From Salegentibacter_A chungangensis (lineage in GTDB: Bacteria; Bacteroidota; Bacteroidia; Flavobacteriales; Flavobacteriaceae): DNA of 64,000 bases. A program made the position numbers and the translations under genes. The stretch lies in NCBI RefSeq assembly GCF_042678405.1, contig NZ_JBHTLI010000001.1, positions 1,984,001-2,048,000 of the forward strand, written 5' to 3'. Below the pieces are notes generated by a model that was not told the origin of the DNA, did no database searches, and was given only the letters and a program-made list of their open reading frames with translations. Positions 7,067 through 16,879 of the stretch are shown in pieces (position 1 is the first letter of the stretch; each line of letters starts with the position of its first letter).

Positions 7067-10000
7067 TTGAAGCAGTACAAAAAGAGATTGTTTAAAATTC
7101 TAAAGGTCCTTGCCAGAACTCTGGCAGGGATCATTATTTTATTGCTGCTGTTGATACTCTTTATTAGAAGTCCCTGGGGGCAAAATATCATTAAAGACAA
7201 GTTCGTATCCTCTCTTCGGGAAAAGACCAATACCAAAATTGAACTGGAGAAGCTATTCGTGACCTTTTCGGGAAATATTGAACTGAACGGGCTTTATCTG
7301 GAAGATGAAAAAGGTGATACCCTGGTGTATTCAAAATATATGGAGGCTAATATACCCTTGTGGCCAATAATTAAAGGAAATGCCATTGCGGTAGAGGAGT
7401 TAAAGTGGGAAGGGCTAAAAGCAAATATTATAAGGAATGACAGTGTTTCGGGCTTCAATTATAGTTTTCTTACTGAAGCCTTGTCCTCTGATTCCACTAC
7501 AACCCGGGAAAATCCTGGTTCTTCCTCTACAAAAATCAGGATTGGTGATATAAGTCTTAAGAATATCGATGTTACATATAAAGATAAGCCTGGAGCTATA
7601 GATAGTCAGTTTATAATAGGGGAATTAAAGCTGGAATTGAAGGAAACCGATCTTGAGAAGATGAGATTTTCTGCCGATGATGCCCATATTTCAAACACTA
7701 GTATAAAATTCACCCAAACAGGGCCTTTTCCGGAATCTGATCCCGAGGAACAATTGCCTATGCCGATTCTTAGTATAAACTCCCTGCAGGTCGACCAGGT
7801 TAAGGTCAATTATAAATCTGAGCCCGATAGCTTAAAGGCCTTAACTGAAATTAATGATTTTTCAAGTGAGGTGTCCTTAATAGATCTTCAGGAGCAGGTT
7901 ATAAATCTTGGATCTTTTACTCTTAAAAATTCGGAAATACAGTTACGTAATAATAAAAGGACCAGTGTGGTTGCCGATAAAGCTGAAGCAAATTCAGATC
8001 AATTTCAATGGCCGGAGTGGAAGGTCAATATAAAGGAGATCGACCTTCACCAAAACCGAATAAGTTATTTTGAAAATAATAAAAGGCCGGTAAAAGGAAG
8101 TTTTGATCCCGGAGCCATTGTATTAAAGGACCTCAATTTTAAGGCTAAAGGACTGTACCTGATGAATAAGGCTGTGGGAGGTAGGATAAACTCGATCTCC
8201 TTCCAGGAAGCGTCAGGAATAACTTCTGAAAACATAGAGTTCAATATTGAAACCACAGATGAGTTTTTCAGGCTTACCGATCTTAAAGCAGTTGTTAATC
8301 AAAACAGGCTCGCCGGTGATTTAGAACTGGGCTATCAGGGAATTCAAAATATTACAGAATCCCCCGGCGATACCCGTATCGATATCAATATTTCAGACCT
8401 TGCATTTGATATAGCTGATATCTTCAGGTTTCAGCCTGCCTTAAAGAACAATGAATACGTCCGGGCTTTAAGTGAACATAAGGTCTTCGGAAACTTTAAG
8501 GCTAAAGGGAAACTGTCTGATATAGGGTTTGAAAAATTAAATATGAATTGGGGGAATTCCACTTCTCTTGCTGCCAGCGGAAATATAAAGAACGTAACAA
8601 AGCCGGAGAAGCTTTATTTCAGTGTTCCGCGTTTTGAACTGCATACCCGCCGAAAAGAACTCCTTAGTTTTATTGAAGAAAAAAAACTGGGTATTAGTAT
8701 ACCTGCAGAGCTGAAGTTTTCCGGGAATATTAGTGGAAGCCCTTCGAACATTGAAACCGTCTCTTCGCTTAATACTTCTGAAGGAAATGCAAAAATAACC
8801 GGTAGTTTTTCCTCTGAAGACGGTTTGACATTTAATACCGATCTTAATTTAAAAGAAGCGAATCTTGGAAAGCTGCTTAATAATGAAAAGCTCGGGAAGT
8901 TAAATCTAGAGCTTAAAGCTTCAGGAAATGGCGAAACTATCAATAAGCTCGATGCTTCTTTCGAAAGCAGGATAACTTCTTTTTCCTATAATAATTACAG
9001 CATAAAGGACTGGATTATATCGGGGGAAATTGAGGACGGGAAAGGAGTAGTAAATTCAAAATATAAAGATTCCAGTCTTAATGCGGTATTAGATGCCTAT
9101 GTGCAATTAGATTCAGTGAGCCCGGCCGTAGACCTGAAAATTGATCTTAAAGGTGCCAATCTTATGGAAATGGGCATCTCTAAAAGAGACATCCGGATTG
9201 GTGCTGAAGTTAATGCCAGCTTTAAAGGTAATTCAACAGCATATGAGGTGAGTTCCAATATTATAGATGGGATCGCGGTTTATGATAAGCAGTCCTATTT
9301 ACTGGGAGACCTTGATCTTACAGCTTTTGTGAGGCCGGATACCACTTCCTTAAAGGTCAACAACAGGCTGATCTATCTTGATCTTGAAAGTAATGCCAGC
9401 CCGGTAGATTTCAGTAAGGCACTCAATCGCCATTTCAGATCTTATCTTACGGAAGTAAAGACAGATACGATAGGTGTCCCGGTCAATTTAAAACTTAGGG
9501 CTAATATTAACCCGTCGCCTATCCTTTCTGAAGTCTTTTTACTTAACCTGGAAGATTTCGACACCCTTAATCTTAAAGTCGATTTTAAGGAAAAAGAGCG
9601 GCAGCTGGACGCACAGGTTGAGTTACCACATCTTACATATTATGGCGGTGAGATCGATAGCCTGAAATTCAATCTTAACTCAGGAAAGGATAATTTAAAG
9701 TTCAACCTTGGTTTCAATTCTGTAGACCTTGGTCCTCTTGCCTTGCACGAAACCAAAATAAAGGGAGAGGTTGTTGATGAACAGATGAACCTTGATTTTC
9801 TAGCCGGCTACCAGGGTGATAACCTTATCAGCGCCAGATGGCAAATTACAAGGGATGAGGGTCTCGTCCGGTTTCATTTAAGACCAGACAGCCTGAGGTT
9901 AAATAAGAACGAATGGACAGTAAATGAAAATAATGAAATCCGGTTGACTGATAATAAACTGGAATTCCATAATTTCAGGTTAAGCCGGAATGATCAGGTT

Positions 10001-12070
10001 CTGGAAATAACGAATGACAAACCGGGTGTTACAGAAGACCATATTGCTTTGAATTTGCAGAATTTCGGATTGGCGAGTCTTTTTTCTTATCTCAATCCTG
10101 AAAGGAAACTGGCTACTGGCAGGGTAAACGGAGAAATGGTGGTTCAGAAACCTTTTACCGAAACCGGGATCCTGGCAGACCTGAGGGTCGATCAATTCAG
10201 TCTTTTTAGTGTAGACCTGGGAATCCTTAATTTAAAGGGAGAAACAAAAGGTGCCGGAATGTATGATTTTCAGCTTGAGACTGTGGGAGGTCTTGCAGAA
10301 CTTGATTTAGTCGGAAATTACCAGGCAGATTCCACAGCGGCTAAACTTGACCTGGTACTCGACCTTAAGAAGGTGGAAATGGAAGCTTTGGAAGGATTTT
10401 CGGCCGGAGCCATTAAAAATACTTCAGGCAGTTTCTCCGGTCTTATAAAAGTTGGCGGCACTACGCTTGAGCCGAAATATAATGGAGAACTTCATTTTAA
10501 ACAGGCTAAATTCAATGTGGCTATGCTTAATGCGGCATTCATTTTACCTGATGAGCACCTGAAGCTGGATAATGCGGGGATCTATTTCGACAAATTCAGA
10601 ATAGAGGATGAGAACAATAATTATTTTACCGTAGACGGTGATATTTTCACCGAAACTTACCTCAACCCTAAATTCGACCTTAGTTTCAAGGCTGAAGATT
10701 TCAAGGCACTGAATTCCACAAAAGAGGATAACGACCTGTTTTACGGCACAGCTACTTTTGATCTTGATGCCAAATTAACCGGAGATCTGGACCTGCCTAA
10801 CCTCAATATGAAACTGGATGTAGGTCCAAATACGAATCTTACTTACGTGATTCCCGAAGCTGAACTTGCTATGCAGCAAAGGGAAGGAATCGTGATGTTT
10901 GTTAATCGTGAGAATCCTGATGCGATCCTGACAAAGACTGAGGAGGAAGTGGAGACTTTTACCGGGTATAATATAGAGGCCCTATTATCTCTGGAAGATG
11001 AAGCCATTTTCAGGATAGTAATAGACGAAGAAACCGGAGATAATTTCCAGGTTCAGGGAGAAGGAGATCTTAATTTTAACTTATATCCAAATGGCAGGAC
11101 CTCTCTTACCGGACGTTATGAGATGAGCGGGGGGCACTATGAAATGAGCTTGTATAACCTGGTGAAAAGGAAGTTCGAAATTGCGAAAGGAAGTACCGTG
11201 ACCTGGAGTGGCGATCCTTTTGACGCAAGCCTTGATGTAAGAGCCATTTATAAGGTGGAAACTTCAGCTTCTTCGCTTATGGCTGCTCAGACTTCCGGCG
11301 CCGATGCTTCTGTGGCAGATCGCTTCAGAAGGGAATTGCCATTTCTGGTGTATTTGAATGTAGAGGGAGAATTGATGGAACCTGAAATTTCTTTTGGTCT
11401 GGATATGCCCGAAGATGAACAGGGCAGTGCAGGAGGCCAGGTATATGGAAGGATAAGGCAATTAAACAACCAGGAACAGGAACTTAATAAGCAGGTTTTC
11501 TCCTTGCTGGTCCTGAACAGATTTTATCCTTCACCCGGAAGTGACGGTAGCCAGGGTGGTACGGCCGCTATAGCCAGGAACAATATCAACCAGGCACTTT
11601 CTGACCAGTTGAATATGTTTTCAGATAAACTTCTGGGAGATACGGGAGTGCAGCTGAACTTTGGGGTGGACAGTTATACCGACTACCAGGGAGAATCGCC
11701 ACAGCAAAGGACACAACTTGATATTACAGCCCGGAAAAAACTCTTAAACGATCGGCTTATCGTAAGTGTAGGTAGTGAAGTAGATGTTCAGGGTACCGAC
11801 AGGAATACCGGAGAAGCCAGTCCTATAATAGGGAATGTAAGCATTGAATATCTGCTTACTGAAAATGGTCGTTTCCGCCTTAAAGGTTTTCGAAGAAATG
11901 AATTTGAAAACGTAATTGACGGCCAGGTGATCGTTAGCGGGATCGCACTTATCTTTACCAGGGAGTTTAATGAATTCAGGGAACTTTGGAAAAGTATGGT
12001 TGAAGAAGAAAGGAAAAAGCAGGAAGAGAAGATGAATGCTGAAAGGCAAAAAAAGCGGGAACAGGAATGA
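7067..12070 (+). CDS. tamB: TamB-type inter-membrane bridge protein
   Basis: 1667 residues. A basic N-terminus and a single membrane anchor at about residues 14-36 (LARTLAGIIILLLLLILFI) are followed by a very long repetitive beta body. The C-terminal TamB/DUF490 domain covers roughly residues 1230-1600. TamB proteins are long beta-taco structures that bridge the inner and outer membranes and help with outer-membrane protein assembly and phospholipid transport. The start is TTG: an in-frame stop lies three codons upstream, and the next ATG falls well inside the conserved region. The stop overlaps the following tamL start by four bases (ATGA), so translation is coupled. The tail is strongly charged (EEERKKQEEKMNAERQKKR). 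Confidence 0.9.
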   Translation: MKQYKKRLFKILKVLARTLAGIIILLLLLILFIRSPWGQNIIKDKFVSSLREKTNTKIELEKLFVTFSGNIELNGLYLEDEKGDTLVYSKYMEANIPLWPIIKGNAIAVEELKWEGLKANIIRNDSVSGFNYSFLTEALSSDSTTTRENPGSSSTKIRIGDISLKNIDVTYKDKPGAIDSQFIIGELKLELKETDLEKMRFSADDAHISNTSIKFTQTGPFPESDPEEQLPMPILSINSLQVDQVKVNYKSEPDSLKALTEINDFSSEVSLIDLQEQVINLGSFTLKNSEIQLRNNKRTSVVADKAEANSDQFQWPEWKVNIKEIDLHQNRISYFENNKRPVKGSFDPGAIVLKDLNFKAKGLYLMNKAVGGRINSISFQEASGITSENIEFNIETTDEFFRLTDLKAVVNQNRLAGDLELGYQGIQNITESPGDTRIDINISDLAFDIADIFRFQPALKNNEYVRALSEHKVFGNFKAKGKLSDIGFEKLNMNWGNSTSLAASGNIKNVTKPEKLYFSVPRFELHTRRKELLSFIEEKKLGISIPAELKFSGNISGSPSNIETVSSLNTSEGNAKITGSFSSEDGLTFNTDLNLKEANLGKLLNNEKLGKLNLELKASGNGETINKLDASFESRITSFSYNNYSIKDWIISGEIEDGKGVVNSKYKDSSLNAVLDAYVQLDSVSPAVDLKIDLKGANLMEMGISKRDIRIGAEVNASFKGNSTAYEVSSNIIDGIAVYDKQSYLLGDLDLTAFVRPDTTSLKVNNRLIYLDLESNASPVDFSKALNRHFRSYLTEVKTDTIGVPVNLKLRANINPSPILSEVFLLNLEDFDTLNLKVDFKEKERQLDAQVELPHLTYYGGEIDSLKFNLNSGKDNLKFNLGFNSVDLGPLALHETKIKGEVVDEQMNLDFLAGYQGDNLISARWQITRDEGLVRFHLRPDSLRLNKNEWTVNENNEIRLTDNKLEFHNFRLSRNDQVLEITNDKPGVTEDHIALNLQNFGLASLFSYLNPERKLATGRVNGEMVVQKPFTETGILADLRVDQFSLFSVDLGILNLKGETKGAGMYDFQLETVGGLAELDLVGNYQADSTAAKLDLVLDLKKVEMEALEGFSAGAIKNTSGSFSGLIKVGGTTLEPKYNGELHFKQAKFNVAMLNAAFILPDEHLKLDNAGIYFDKFRIEDENNNYFTVDGDIFTETYLNPKFDLSFKAEDFKALNSTKEDNDLFYGTATFDLDAKLTGDLDLPNLNMKLDVGPNTNLTYVIPEAELAMQQREGIVMFVNRENPDAILTKTEEEVETFTGYNIEALLSLEDEAIFRIVIDEETGDNFQVQGEGDLNFNLYPNGRTSLTGRYEMSGGHYEMSLYNLVKRKFEIAKGSTVTWSGDPFDASLDVRAIYKVETSASSLMAAQTSGADASVADRFRRELPFLVYLNVEGELMEPEISFGLDMPEDEQGSAGGQVYGRIRQLNNQEQELNKQVFSLLVLNRFYPSPGSDGSQGGTAAIARNNINQALSDQLNMFSDKLLGDTGVQLNFGVDSYTDYQGESPQQRTQLDITARKKLLNDRLIVSVGSEVDVQGTDRNTGEASPIIGNVSIEYLLTENGRFRLKGFRRNEFENVIDGQVIVSGIALIFTREFNEFRELWKSMVEEERKKQEEKMNAERQKKREQE

Positions 12071-14349
12071 GGTTTATAATAGCAAATATCAAAAAGGCAG
12101 GCCTTATCTTATTTGGAGTGTTTCTTATACACTCCTGCAGTGTGAAAAAATTCATTCCTGAAGGGGAATTATTATATACCGGTGCAGATCTCGAGATCCG
12201 GGCCGATTCCAGTCTTAAGGAATTGGAAGAAGTGCGTACGGAGATAACTAATGTGCTGCAACCCAAACCAAACTCTAAATTTTTGGGAATGCGACCGGGT
12301 TTATACTTTCATTATAAGGCGCAGCGCGAGAAACCTGGTTTTATAAATAGGTTTTTAAACAAGAAAATAGGAGAGGAGCCGGTGTACCTCTCAGATGTAG
12401 ACATCCCGCGAACCGAGGATCTCATTCTTAACAGGCTCGAGAATCGTGGTTTTTTCTATAGCCGGGTAGGTTCCTCTGTTACCGAAAAAGAAAAGAACAA
12501 AACGGCCTCGGTAAATTATAAGTCAAAACTGCCTGAGCCATACAGACTGGAAACTTATCAGCTTGATTCAGATTCACTTATAGTTTACCAGGAATTAAAA
12601 GACCTGATAAAAGACACTCCTATTGAAAAAGGGATGAGATTTGATCTTCCCAGTCTTAAAATGGAACGTGAGCGTCTTGATAATGAACTAAAAAAGAGGG
12701 GGTATTATAATTTTAACCCCGATTTCCTGATCTTTGAGGCCGATACCAACCAATATAAAAAAAAGAAGTTCGATCTTTTTCTAAGGTTAAAGAAGGATGT
12801 GCCTTCCAGGGCACAAATTCCATATAAGATCAGTAAGGTGAATGTTCATCCTAATTACGTAGTGAATAATGATTCACAGCCTAAGGATACTACCAGGTTC
12901 GATAATAAGAACTTCATCCAGGATGAAGTATTTTTTAAACCAAAGAGACTTGCGCCATACCTTTTGATTGATGAAGAGGAGTTTTATAACCCGGTCGATT
13001 CCAGGAATACCAGCAGGCGTATTGCATCAATTGGGGCTTATAAATTCGTCAATATAAGATATGACGAAATAGATACGCTTGCGACCGATAGCCTTGGAAT
13101 TCTTGAGGCCAATATATTTCTTTCTCCCTTAAAGAAAAGGGCTGTAAGGGCCGAATTGCAGGCGGTTACTAAATCTAACGATTTTGCAGGACCAAGTCTT
13201 GCCTTAACATTTTCTAACCGAAATCTTTTTCACGGGGGAGAGACGCTTAACATCACAGGAAAAGTGGGTTATGAAGTACAGGTTGGAGGTACAGAACAAT
13301 CCGGGTTAAACAGTCTTCAGCTTGGGCTCGAGACCGAACTTATTTTCCCGAGATTACTTTTCCCGGTTCCTATTGAGAATAACTGGTTTAAATATGATAT
13401 CCCAAAGACCAGGATTGGCCTGGAGGGAAATTATTTAAGCCGAAGCAAACTTTTTACATTGGCTTCACTGGGTACTAACTTTGGTTACTTCTGGAACGCC
13501 AACAGGTTTGTGACCCACGAGTTAAATCCAATTTCGGTTAATTATGTGAACCTGATGAAAACATCAGACGAATTCGACACTATTCTCAGTGAAAACCCTT
13601 ATTTAAAGAGCAGTTTCGATCAGCAATTCATCGCGGGGCTAACTTATTCTTTCACGTATTACGGGCATCGTGATCTGAGCAGAAAGCATACTTTTTTCTT
13701 GAATTCCACTCTGGATATTGCCGGAAATACTATCGATCTTATAAGCGGGCATTCCGATCAGGAACCTCAAACTTTCCTGGGACTTGAATATGCTCAATAT
13801 GTCAAGGCTGATGCAGATTTCAGTTATCATATGAAAACAGGCAGGGAACAGTTAATCGCAGCAAGGTTATTTGCCGGATATGGTTTGCCTTATGGGAATT
13901 CTGAGGTGATGCCCTTTACAAAACAATATTATGCCGGCGGGCCCTACAGTATAAGGGCATTTAATACGAGGTCTCTTGGCCCGGGAACTTATGATCCCGA
14001 ATCTGAAGCAGGTGCCTATTTTGACCAATCAGGGAATCTAAGACTGGAAGCAAATCTGGAGTACCGTTTTCCTATATACTCCTATTTGAAGGGTGCCGCT
14101 TTTATAGATGCCGGTAATGTTTGGAATACCAAAGACAATAAAGATATTGAAGGAGACCGGTTTAGTTCAGATTTTATAAACGAACTGGGAATAGGAACCG
14201 GCATCGGGCTTCGGATAGATATTCAAAGCTTTGTAATAAGGTTCGATCTTGCGGCTCCTATTCACGATCCTTCCTTGGCCGAAGGGGAACGTTGGAAATT
14301 CGGTTATAAAAAACCCGTGCTTAATTTCGCTATAGGCTATCCTTTCTAG
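12067..14349 (+). CDS. tamL: TamL: lipidated BamA/TamA-family outer membrane protein
   Basis: 760 residues. The start overlaps the tamB stop. A signal peptide with lipobox LIHSC makes Cys24 the lipidated residue, so this is a lipoprotein as well as a barrel. POTRA-like domains occupy roughly residues 30-340. A 16-strand Omp85 barrel fills the rest, with the hallmark AGGPYSIRAFNTRSLGPG near residue 620 (the VRG(F/Y)-type loop appears as IRAF). TamL is the lipidated TamA variant described from Bacteroidota, normally next to tamB. The stop codon sits in a CTAG palindrome shared with the converging upp gene. Confidence 0.9.
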   Translation: MRFIIANIKKAGLILFGVFLIHSCSVKKFIPEGELLYTGADLEIRADSSLKELEEVRTEITNVLQPKPNSKFLGMRPGLYFHYKAQREKPGFINRFLNKKIGEEPVYLSDVDIPRTEDLILNRLENRGFFYSRVGSSVTEKEKNKTASVNYKSKLPEPYRLETYQLDSDSLIVYQELKDLIKDTPIEKGMRFDLPSLKMERERLDNELKKRGYYNFNPDFLIFEADTNQYKKKKFDLFLRLKKDVPSRAQIPYKISKVNVHPNYVVNNDSQPKDTTRFDNKNFIQDEVFFKPKRLAPYLLIDEEEFYNPVDSRNTSRRIASIGAYKFVNIRYDEIDTLATDSLGILEANIFLSPLKKRAVRAELQAVTKSNDFAGPSLALTFSNRNLFHGGETLNITGKVGYEVQVGGTEQSGLNSLQLGLETELIFPRLLFPVPIENNWFKYDIPKTRIGLEGNYLSRSKLFTLASLGTNFGYFWNANRFVTHELNPISVNYVNLMKTSDEFDTILSENPYLKSSFDQQFIAGLTYSFTYYGHRDLSRKHTFFLNSTLDIAGNTIDLISGHSDQEPQTFLGLEYAQYVKADADFSYHMKTGREQLIAARLFAGYGLPYGNSEVMPFTKQYYAGGPYSIRAFNTRSLGPGTYDPESEAGAYFDQSGNLRLEANLEYRFPIYSYLKGAAFIDAGNVWNTKDNKDIEGDRFSSDFINELGIGTGIGLRIDIQSFVIRFDLAAPIHDPSLAEGERWKFGYKKPVLNFAIGYPF

Positions 14350-15005
14350 TGCTGTTTTTTAGTCCCGAAACACAGGTCTCCGGCATCACCTAGCCCCGGA
14401 ACTATATAACCTCTTTCATTAAGTTTTTCGTCTATAGTGGCGATCCAGAGGTGAGTGTTTTCAGGGAAATTTTCAGAAACATATTCTACTCCTTCTTTAG
14501 CACCTATAACCGAAACCATATGTATTTGTTCAGGCCTCCCCATAGATTCCAGGGCCTTCAATACATTTACAAAAGATCTTCCCGTGGCAAGCATAGGGTC
14601 TGCCAGGATAAGCGTTTTACCCTCAAGGGAAGGGGAGGCCAGGTACTCTACCAGTATCTCGAATTTTTCATCATTATCCGGATGATGTCTGTATGCTGAA
14701 ATAAAGGAATTTTCAGCTTCATCAAAATAGTTGAGGATGCCGTTATGTAAAGGAAGCCCCGCTCTAAGAATTGAACAAATAACTATATCTTCCTGCGGTA
14801 AATTTATTTGAGCCGTTCCTAAGGGAGTAGTTACAGATTTAGAATGGTAGTTTAGCTCCTTGCTAAGCTCAAAGGAAAGCACTTCTCCAATTCGCTCAAT
14901 ATTACGTCTAAAACGCATTCGGTCTTGTTGAATGGAGGTATCCCTTAACTGAGCTATAAAGCGGTTGGCAATGCTATTCTTTTCCTGTAAGTGATGTATA
15001 TGCAT
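14346..15005 (-). CDS. upp: Uracil phosphoribosyltransferase
   Basis: 219 residues from the ATG at 15005. It makes UMP from uracil and PRPP (pyrimidine salvage). The PRPP-binding loop DPMLATG is at residues 136-142, and the uracil-binding end has GLGDAGDLCFG. The frame stays open upstream with another Met 30 codons earlier, but that extension is not family-like and a promoter lies inside it (15060-15092), so the MHIHHL start is preferred. It converges on tamL, and the two stop codons share the same four bases. Confidence 0.93.
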   Translation of the reverse strand: MHIHHLQEKNSIANRFIAQLRDTSIQQDRMRFRRNIERIGEVLSFELSKELNYHSKSVTTPLGTAQINLPQEDIVICSILRAGLPLHNGILNYFDEAENSFISAYRHHPDNDEKFEILVEYLASPSLEGKTLILADPMLATGRSFVNVLKALESMGRPEQIHMVSVIGAKEGVEYVSENFPENTHLWIATIDEKLNERGYIVPGLGDAGDLCFGTKKQH

Positions 15006-15059
15006 AAGTCTTTGTCTCTGAAATAGTTGTTCTTTTAAAAAGCTTGATTTTTCAAAAAA

Positions 15060-15092
15060 TAAAGATAACCCATGTATCTCCTGTAATCCAAA
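15060..15092 (-). promoter_or_regulatory. Promoter candidate for upp
   Basis: Minus strand: -33 TTTG (15089-15092), a 21-base spacer and -7 TATCTTTA (15060-15067; one mismatch). It lies inside the open upstream extension of upp and so decides the start at 15005. Confidence 0.5.
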
Positions 15093-15202
15093 CATATTAA
15101 GGCCATATTTAGGACTGACTATCTCAAAAAAATAATGTAAGTTTATATAACTGAGAAGCAGTACTCCCCCGGTTTTATTGACTAACCAAAAACTTAGATG
15201 GG

Positions 15203-15565
15203 ATGGGCACTACAGAAAAATTTTTGAGGGAAATAAATGAGGCTTTCGCTAAAGGGAACTCTGATTTTATCACTGAACATGTGACCGATAACATAGTCTG
15301 GAACGTGGTTGGAGATTGCAGAATTAAAGGAAAGAAAAATTTCAGGAAAGTACTTGACGAAATGGATGTTCCGGAAAATATGCAGTTGGACATCAGCAAT
15401 ATTCTTGTCCAGGAAAGGACAGCTGTAGTAGACGGTTATATCGAGGTAGGCAAAAAGGGAATGAAGTTAAGAAGATACGCTTTTTGTGACATTTATAAAT
15501 TAAGTGCCTTGAAAGAACCGAGGATAGAGGAGCTCGTTTCTTACGTTATCGAGATAAAAATATAG
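15203..15565 (+). CDS. SnoaL/NTF2-like small protein
   Basis: 120 residues. The pattern fits the SnoaL/NTF2-like cone fold: an N-terminal helix EKFLREINEAFAKGNSDFI, then THVTDNIVW-type sequence (EHVTDNIVWNVVGD), then KGKKNFRKVL and late beta strands ending EELVSYVIEI. Members range from hydroxylating or isomerising enzymes to ligand-binding proteins, and no specific role can be read here. Its TAG stop is followed immediately by the ATG of the SRPBCC gene, so the two form one operon, and both have ligand-pocket folds. Confidence 0.75.
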   Translation: MGTTEKFLREINEAFAKGNSDFITEHVTDNIVWNVVGDCRIKGKKNFRKVLDEMDVPENMQLDISNILVQERTAVVDGYIEVGKKGMKLRRYAFCDIYKLSALKEPRIEELVSYVIEIKI

Positions 15566-16111
15566 ATGATTATGGGAAAACACGGAAAACTGATAGCACC
15601 GGGCACCCTACAGTTTAAAGTTTTGCTTCCCGGCAATACCGAAGACTTATGGGAATATTTAACCAAATCTGGAAAACGCGGACAATGGCTTGCATCTGGC
15701 AAACTGGAAGAAAGGGCAGGAGGAAAGCTTACTCTACATTTTCAGCATAACTTACTATCTGATGAGGAAGATCCGGTTCCGGAGAAATTCAGCCAGTATG
15801 AAGATGGTGATACAATGGAGGCCCGGGTTTTACTGGTAGAGCCACCAAAGCAACTCAGCTATACCTGGGCCGGAGATTCTGAAGTAAGTTTTGAATTGCT
15901 TCCCAAAGAAGATAATGCACTTCTGATCTTAACCCATAAAGGCCTGGGAGAAGAGCCTGAGACCCTGATAGGGGTTGCTGCAGGCTGGCATACACACTTA
16001 GATATTCTGGAAAGTAAGCTCTGGGGAAAGAAGGCACCGGCTTTCTGGAAGACTTATGAAAAACACGAACAGGACTATAAGGAAAGGTTCGATAAAAATT
16101 TAGAGAAATAA
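15566..16111 (+). CDS. SRPBCC family protein, AHSA1-like
   Basis: 181 residues (or 179 if the second Met at 15572 is used). The START/Bet v1-type fold is recognised by the START-like opening FKVLLPGNTEDLWEYLTKSGKRGQWLASG, the central EARVLLVEPPKQLSYTW and the late LILTHKGLGEEPETLIGVAAGWHTHLDIL helix. AHSA1-like bacterial proteins bind hydrophobic ligands; few have known functions. There is no signal peptide, so it is cytosolic. It directly abuts the SnoaL-like gene. Confidence 0.85.
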   Translation: MIMGKHGKLIAPGTLQFKVLLPGNTEDLWEYLTKSGKRGQWLASGKLEERAGGKLTLHFQHNLLSDEEDPVPEKFSQYEDGDTMEARVLLVEPPKQLSYTWAGDSEVSFELLPKEDNALLILTHKGLGEEPETLIGVAAGWHTHLDILESKLWGKKAPAFWKTYEKHEQDYKERFDKNLEK

Positions 16112-16179
16112 AAGCTTCTTTCTATTTTGGCCATATTTTTGATTGAAATATGCACAACCATCTGTTTAAATTATCAGAA

Positions 16180-16842
16180 ATGAAATTACGCTTACTTGTT
16201 TTTGCTTTTTTTCTGTTGTCTTCCGGAGCCTATGCCCAAATAGAGATCCCTAGAACTACAGATACCGGAGACCTTCTTAAAGCCGAACCTGAAGAAAAAG
16301 AAGCAGAAGAAGGTTTGCCGGAAATAGAGGTGAGAAAACCTGAAAAAGAAGAAGAGGAAGAGAATGATTTCTTAAGAAAGGAACCTGAAAAACTAGATTT
16401 TCGTGAGACTAATGACGATCTCCTGACAGCCGGGAGTCTTATAGAAAGAAAATGGAAAAAGGATAGCGAAGCTAAAGCAATATATAAAAATGATCAGTAC
16501 CTGGGAGATTTCAAAACAGCCGGGAAATTTGTAGAAGTTTATTGCCGCGACCACGAATACGTTGATGGAGATAAAGTGCGGGTATTGCTGAACGGAGAGG
16601 TTATTTTACACAGTGTAAGTCTTGGGGCCGGTTATACTCCTATTCTGGTCAATCTGGAAGACGGCTATAATAATATTGAGTTTGAAGCTCTTAACCAGGG
16701 CGAATCAGGTCCTAATACGGCAGAGTTAAAGGTCTTTGATGAGAAAGGACAACCCGTCACGGTTAATAGGTGGAACCTGCTTACGGGAGCCAAAGCAAGT
16801 ATCGTTATCAGGAAAGAAAGGTCCTGGGAAGAAAACAAATAA
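16180..16842 (+). CDS. Secreted acidic hypothetical protein
   Basis: 220 residues from the ATG at 16180, chosen because a signal peptide (MKLRLLVFAFFLLSSGAYAQ) begins there; an in-frame ATG lies 30 bases upstream. A Glu/Lys-rich low-complexity segment covers about residues 35-75. A beta-rich domain follows, with VEVYCRDHEYVDGDKVRVLLNG-like sequence (about 115-140) and NNIEFEALNQGESGPNTAEL. I do not recognise the family beyond a resemblance to small secreted beta proteins of Flavobacteriaceae. It ends at a terminator (16841-16868). Confidence 0.7.
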   Translation: MKLRLLVFAFFLLSSGAYAQIEIPRTTDTGDLLKAEPEEKEAEEGLPEIEVRKPEKEEEEENDFLRKEPEKLDFRETNDDLLTAGSLIERKWKKDSEAKAIYKNDQYLGDFKTAGKFVEVYCRDHEYVDGDKVRVLLNGEVILHSVSLGAGYTPILVNLEDGYNNIEFEALNQGESGPNTAELKVFDEKGQPVTVNRWNLLTGAKASIVIRKERSWEENK

Positions 16843-16869
16843 AAACCTGAAGTAAATCAGGTTTTTTTA
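16841..16869. terminator. Bidirectional terminator
   Basis: AAAAACCTGA (16841-16850) pairs with TCAGGTTTTT (16857-16866) around an AGTAAA loop, between converging genes. Confidence 0.8.
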
Positions 16870-16879
16870 AAAGCTTAGT

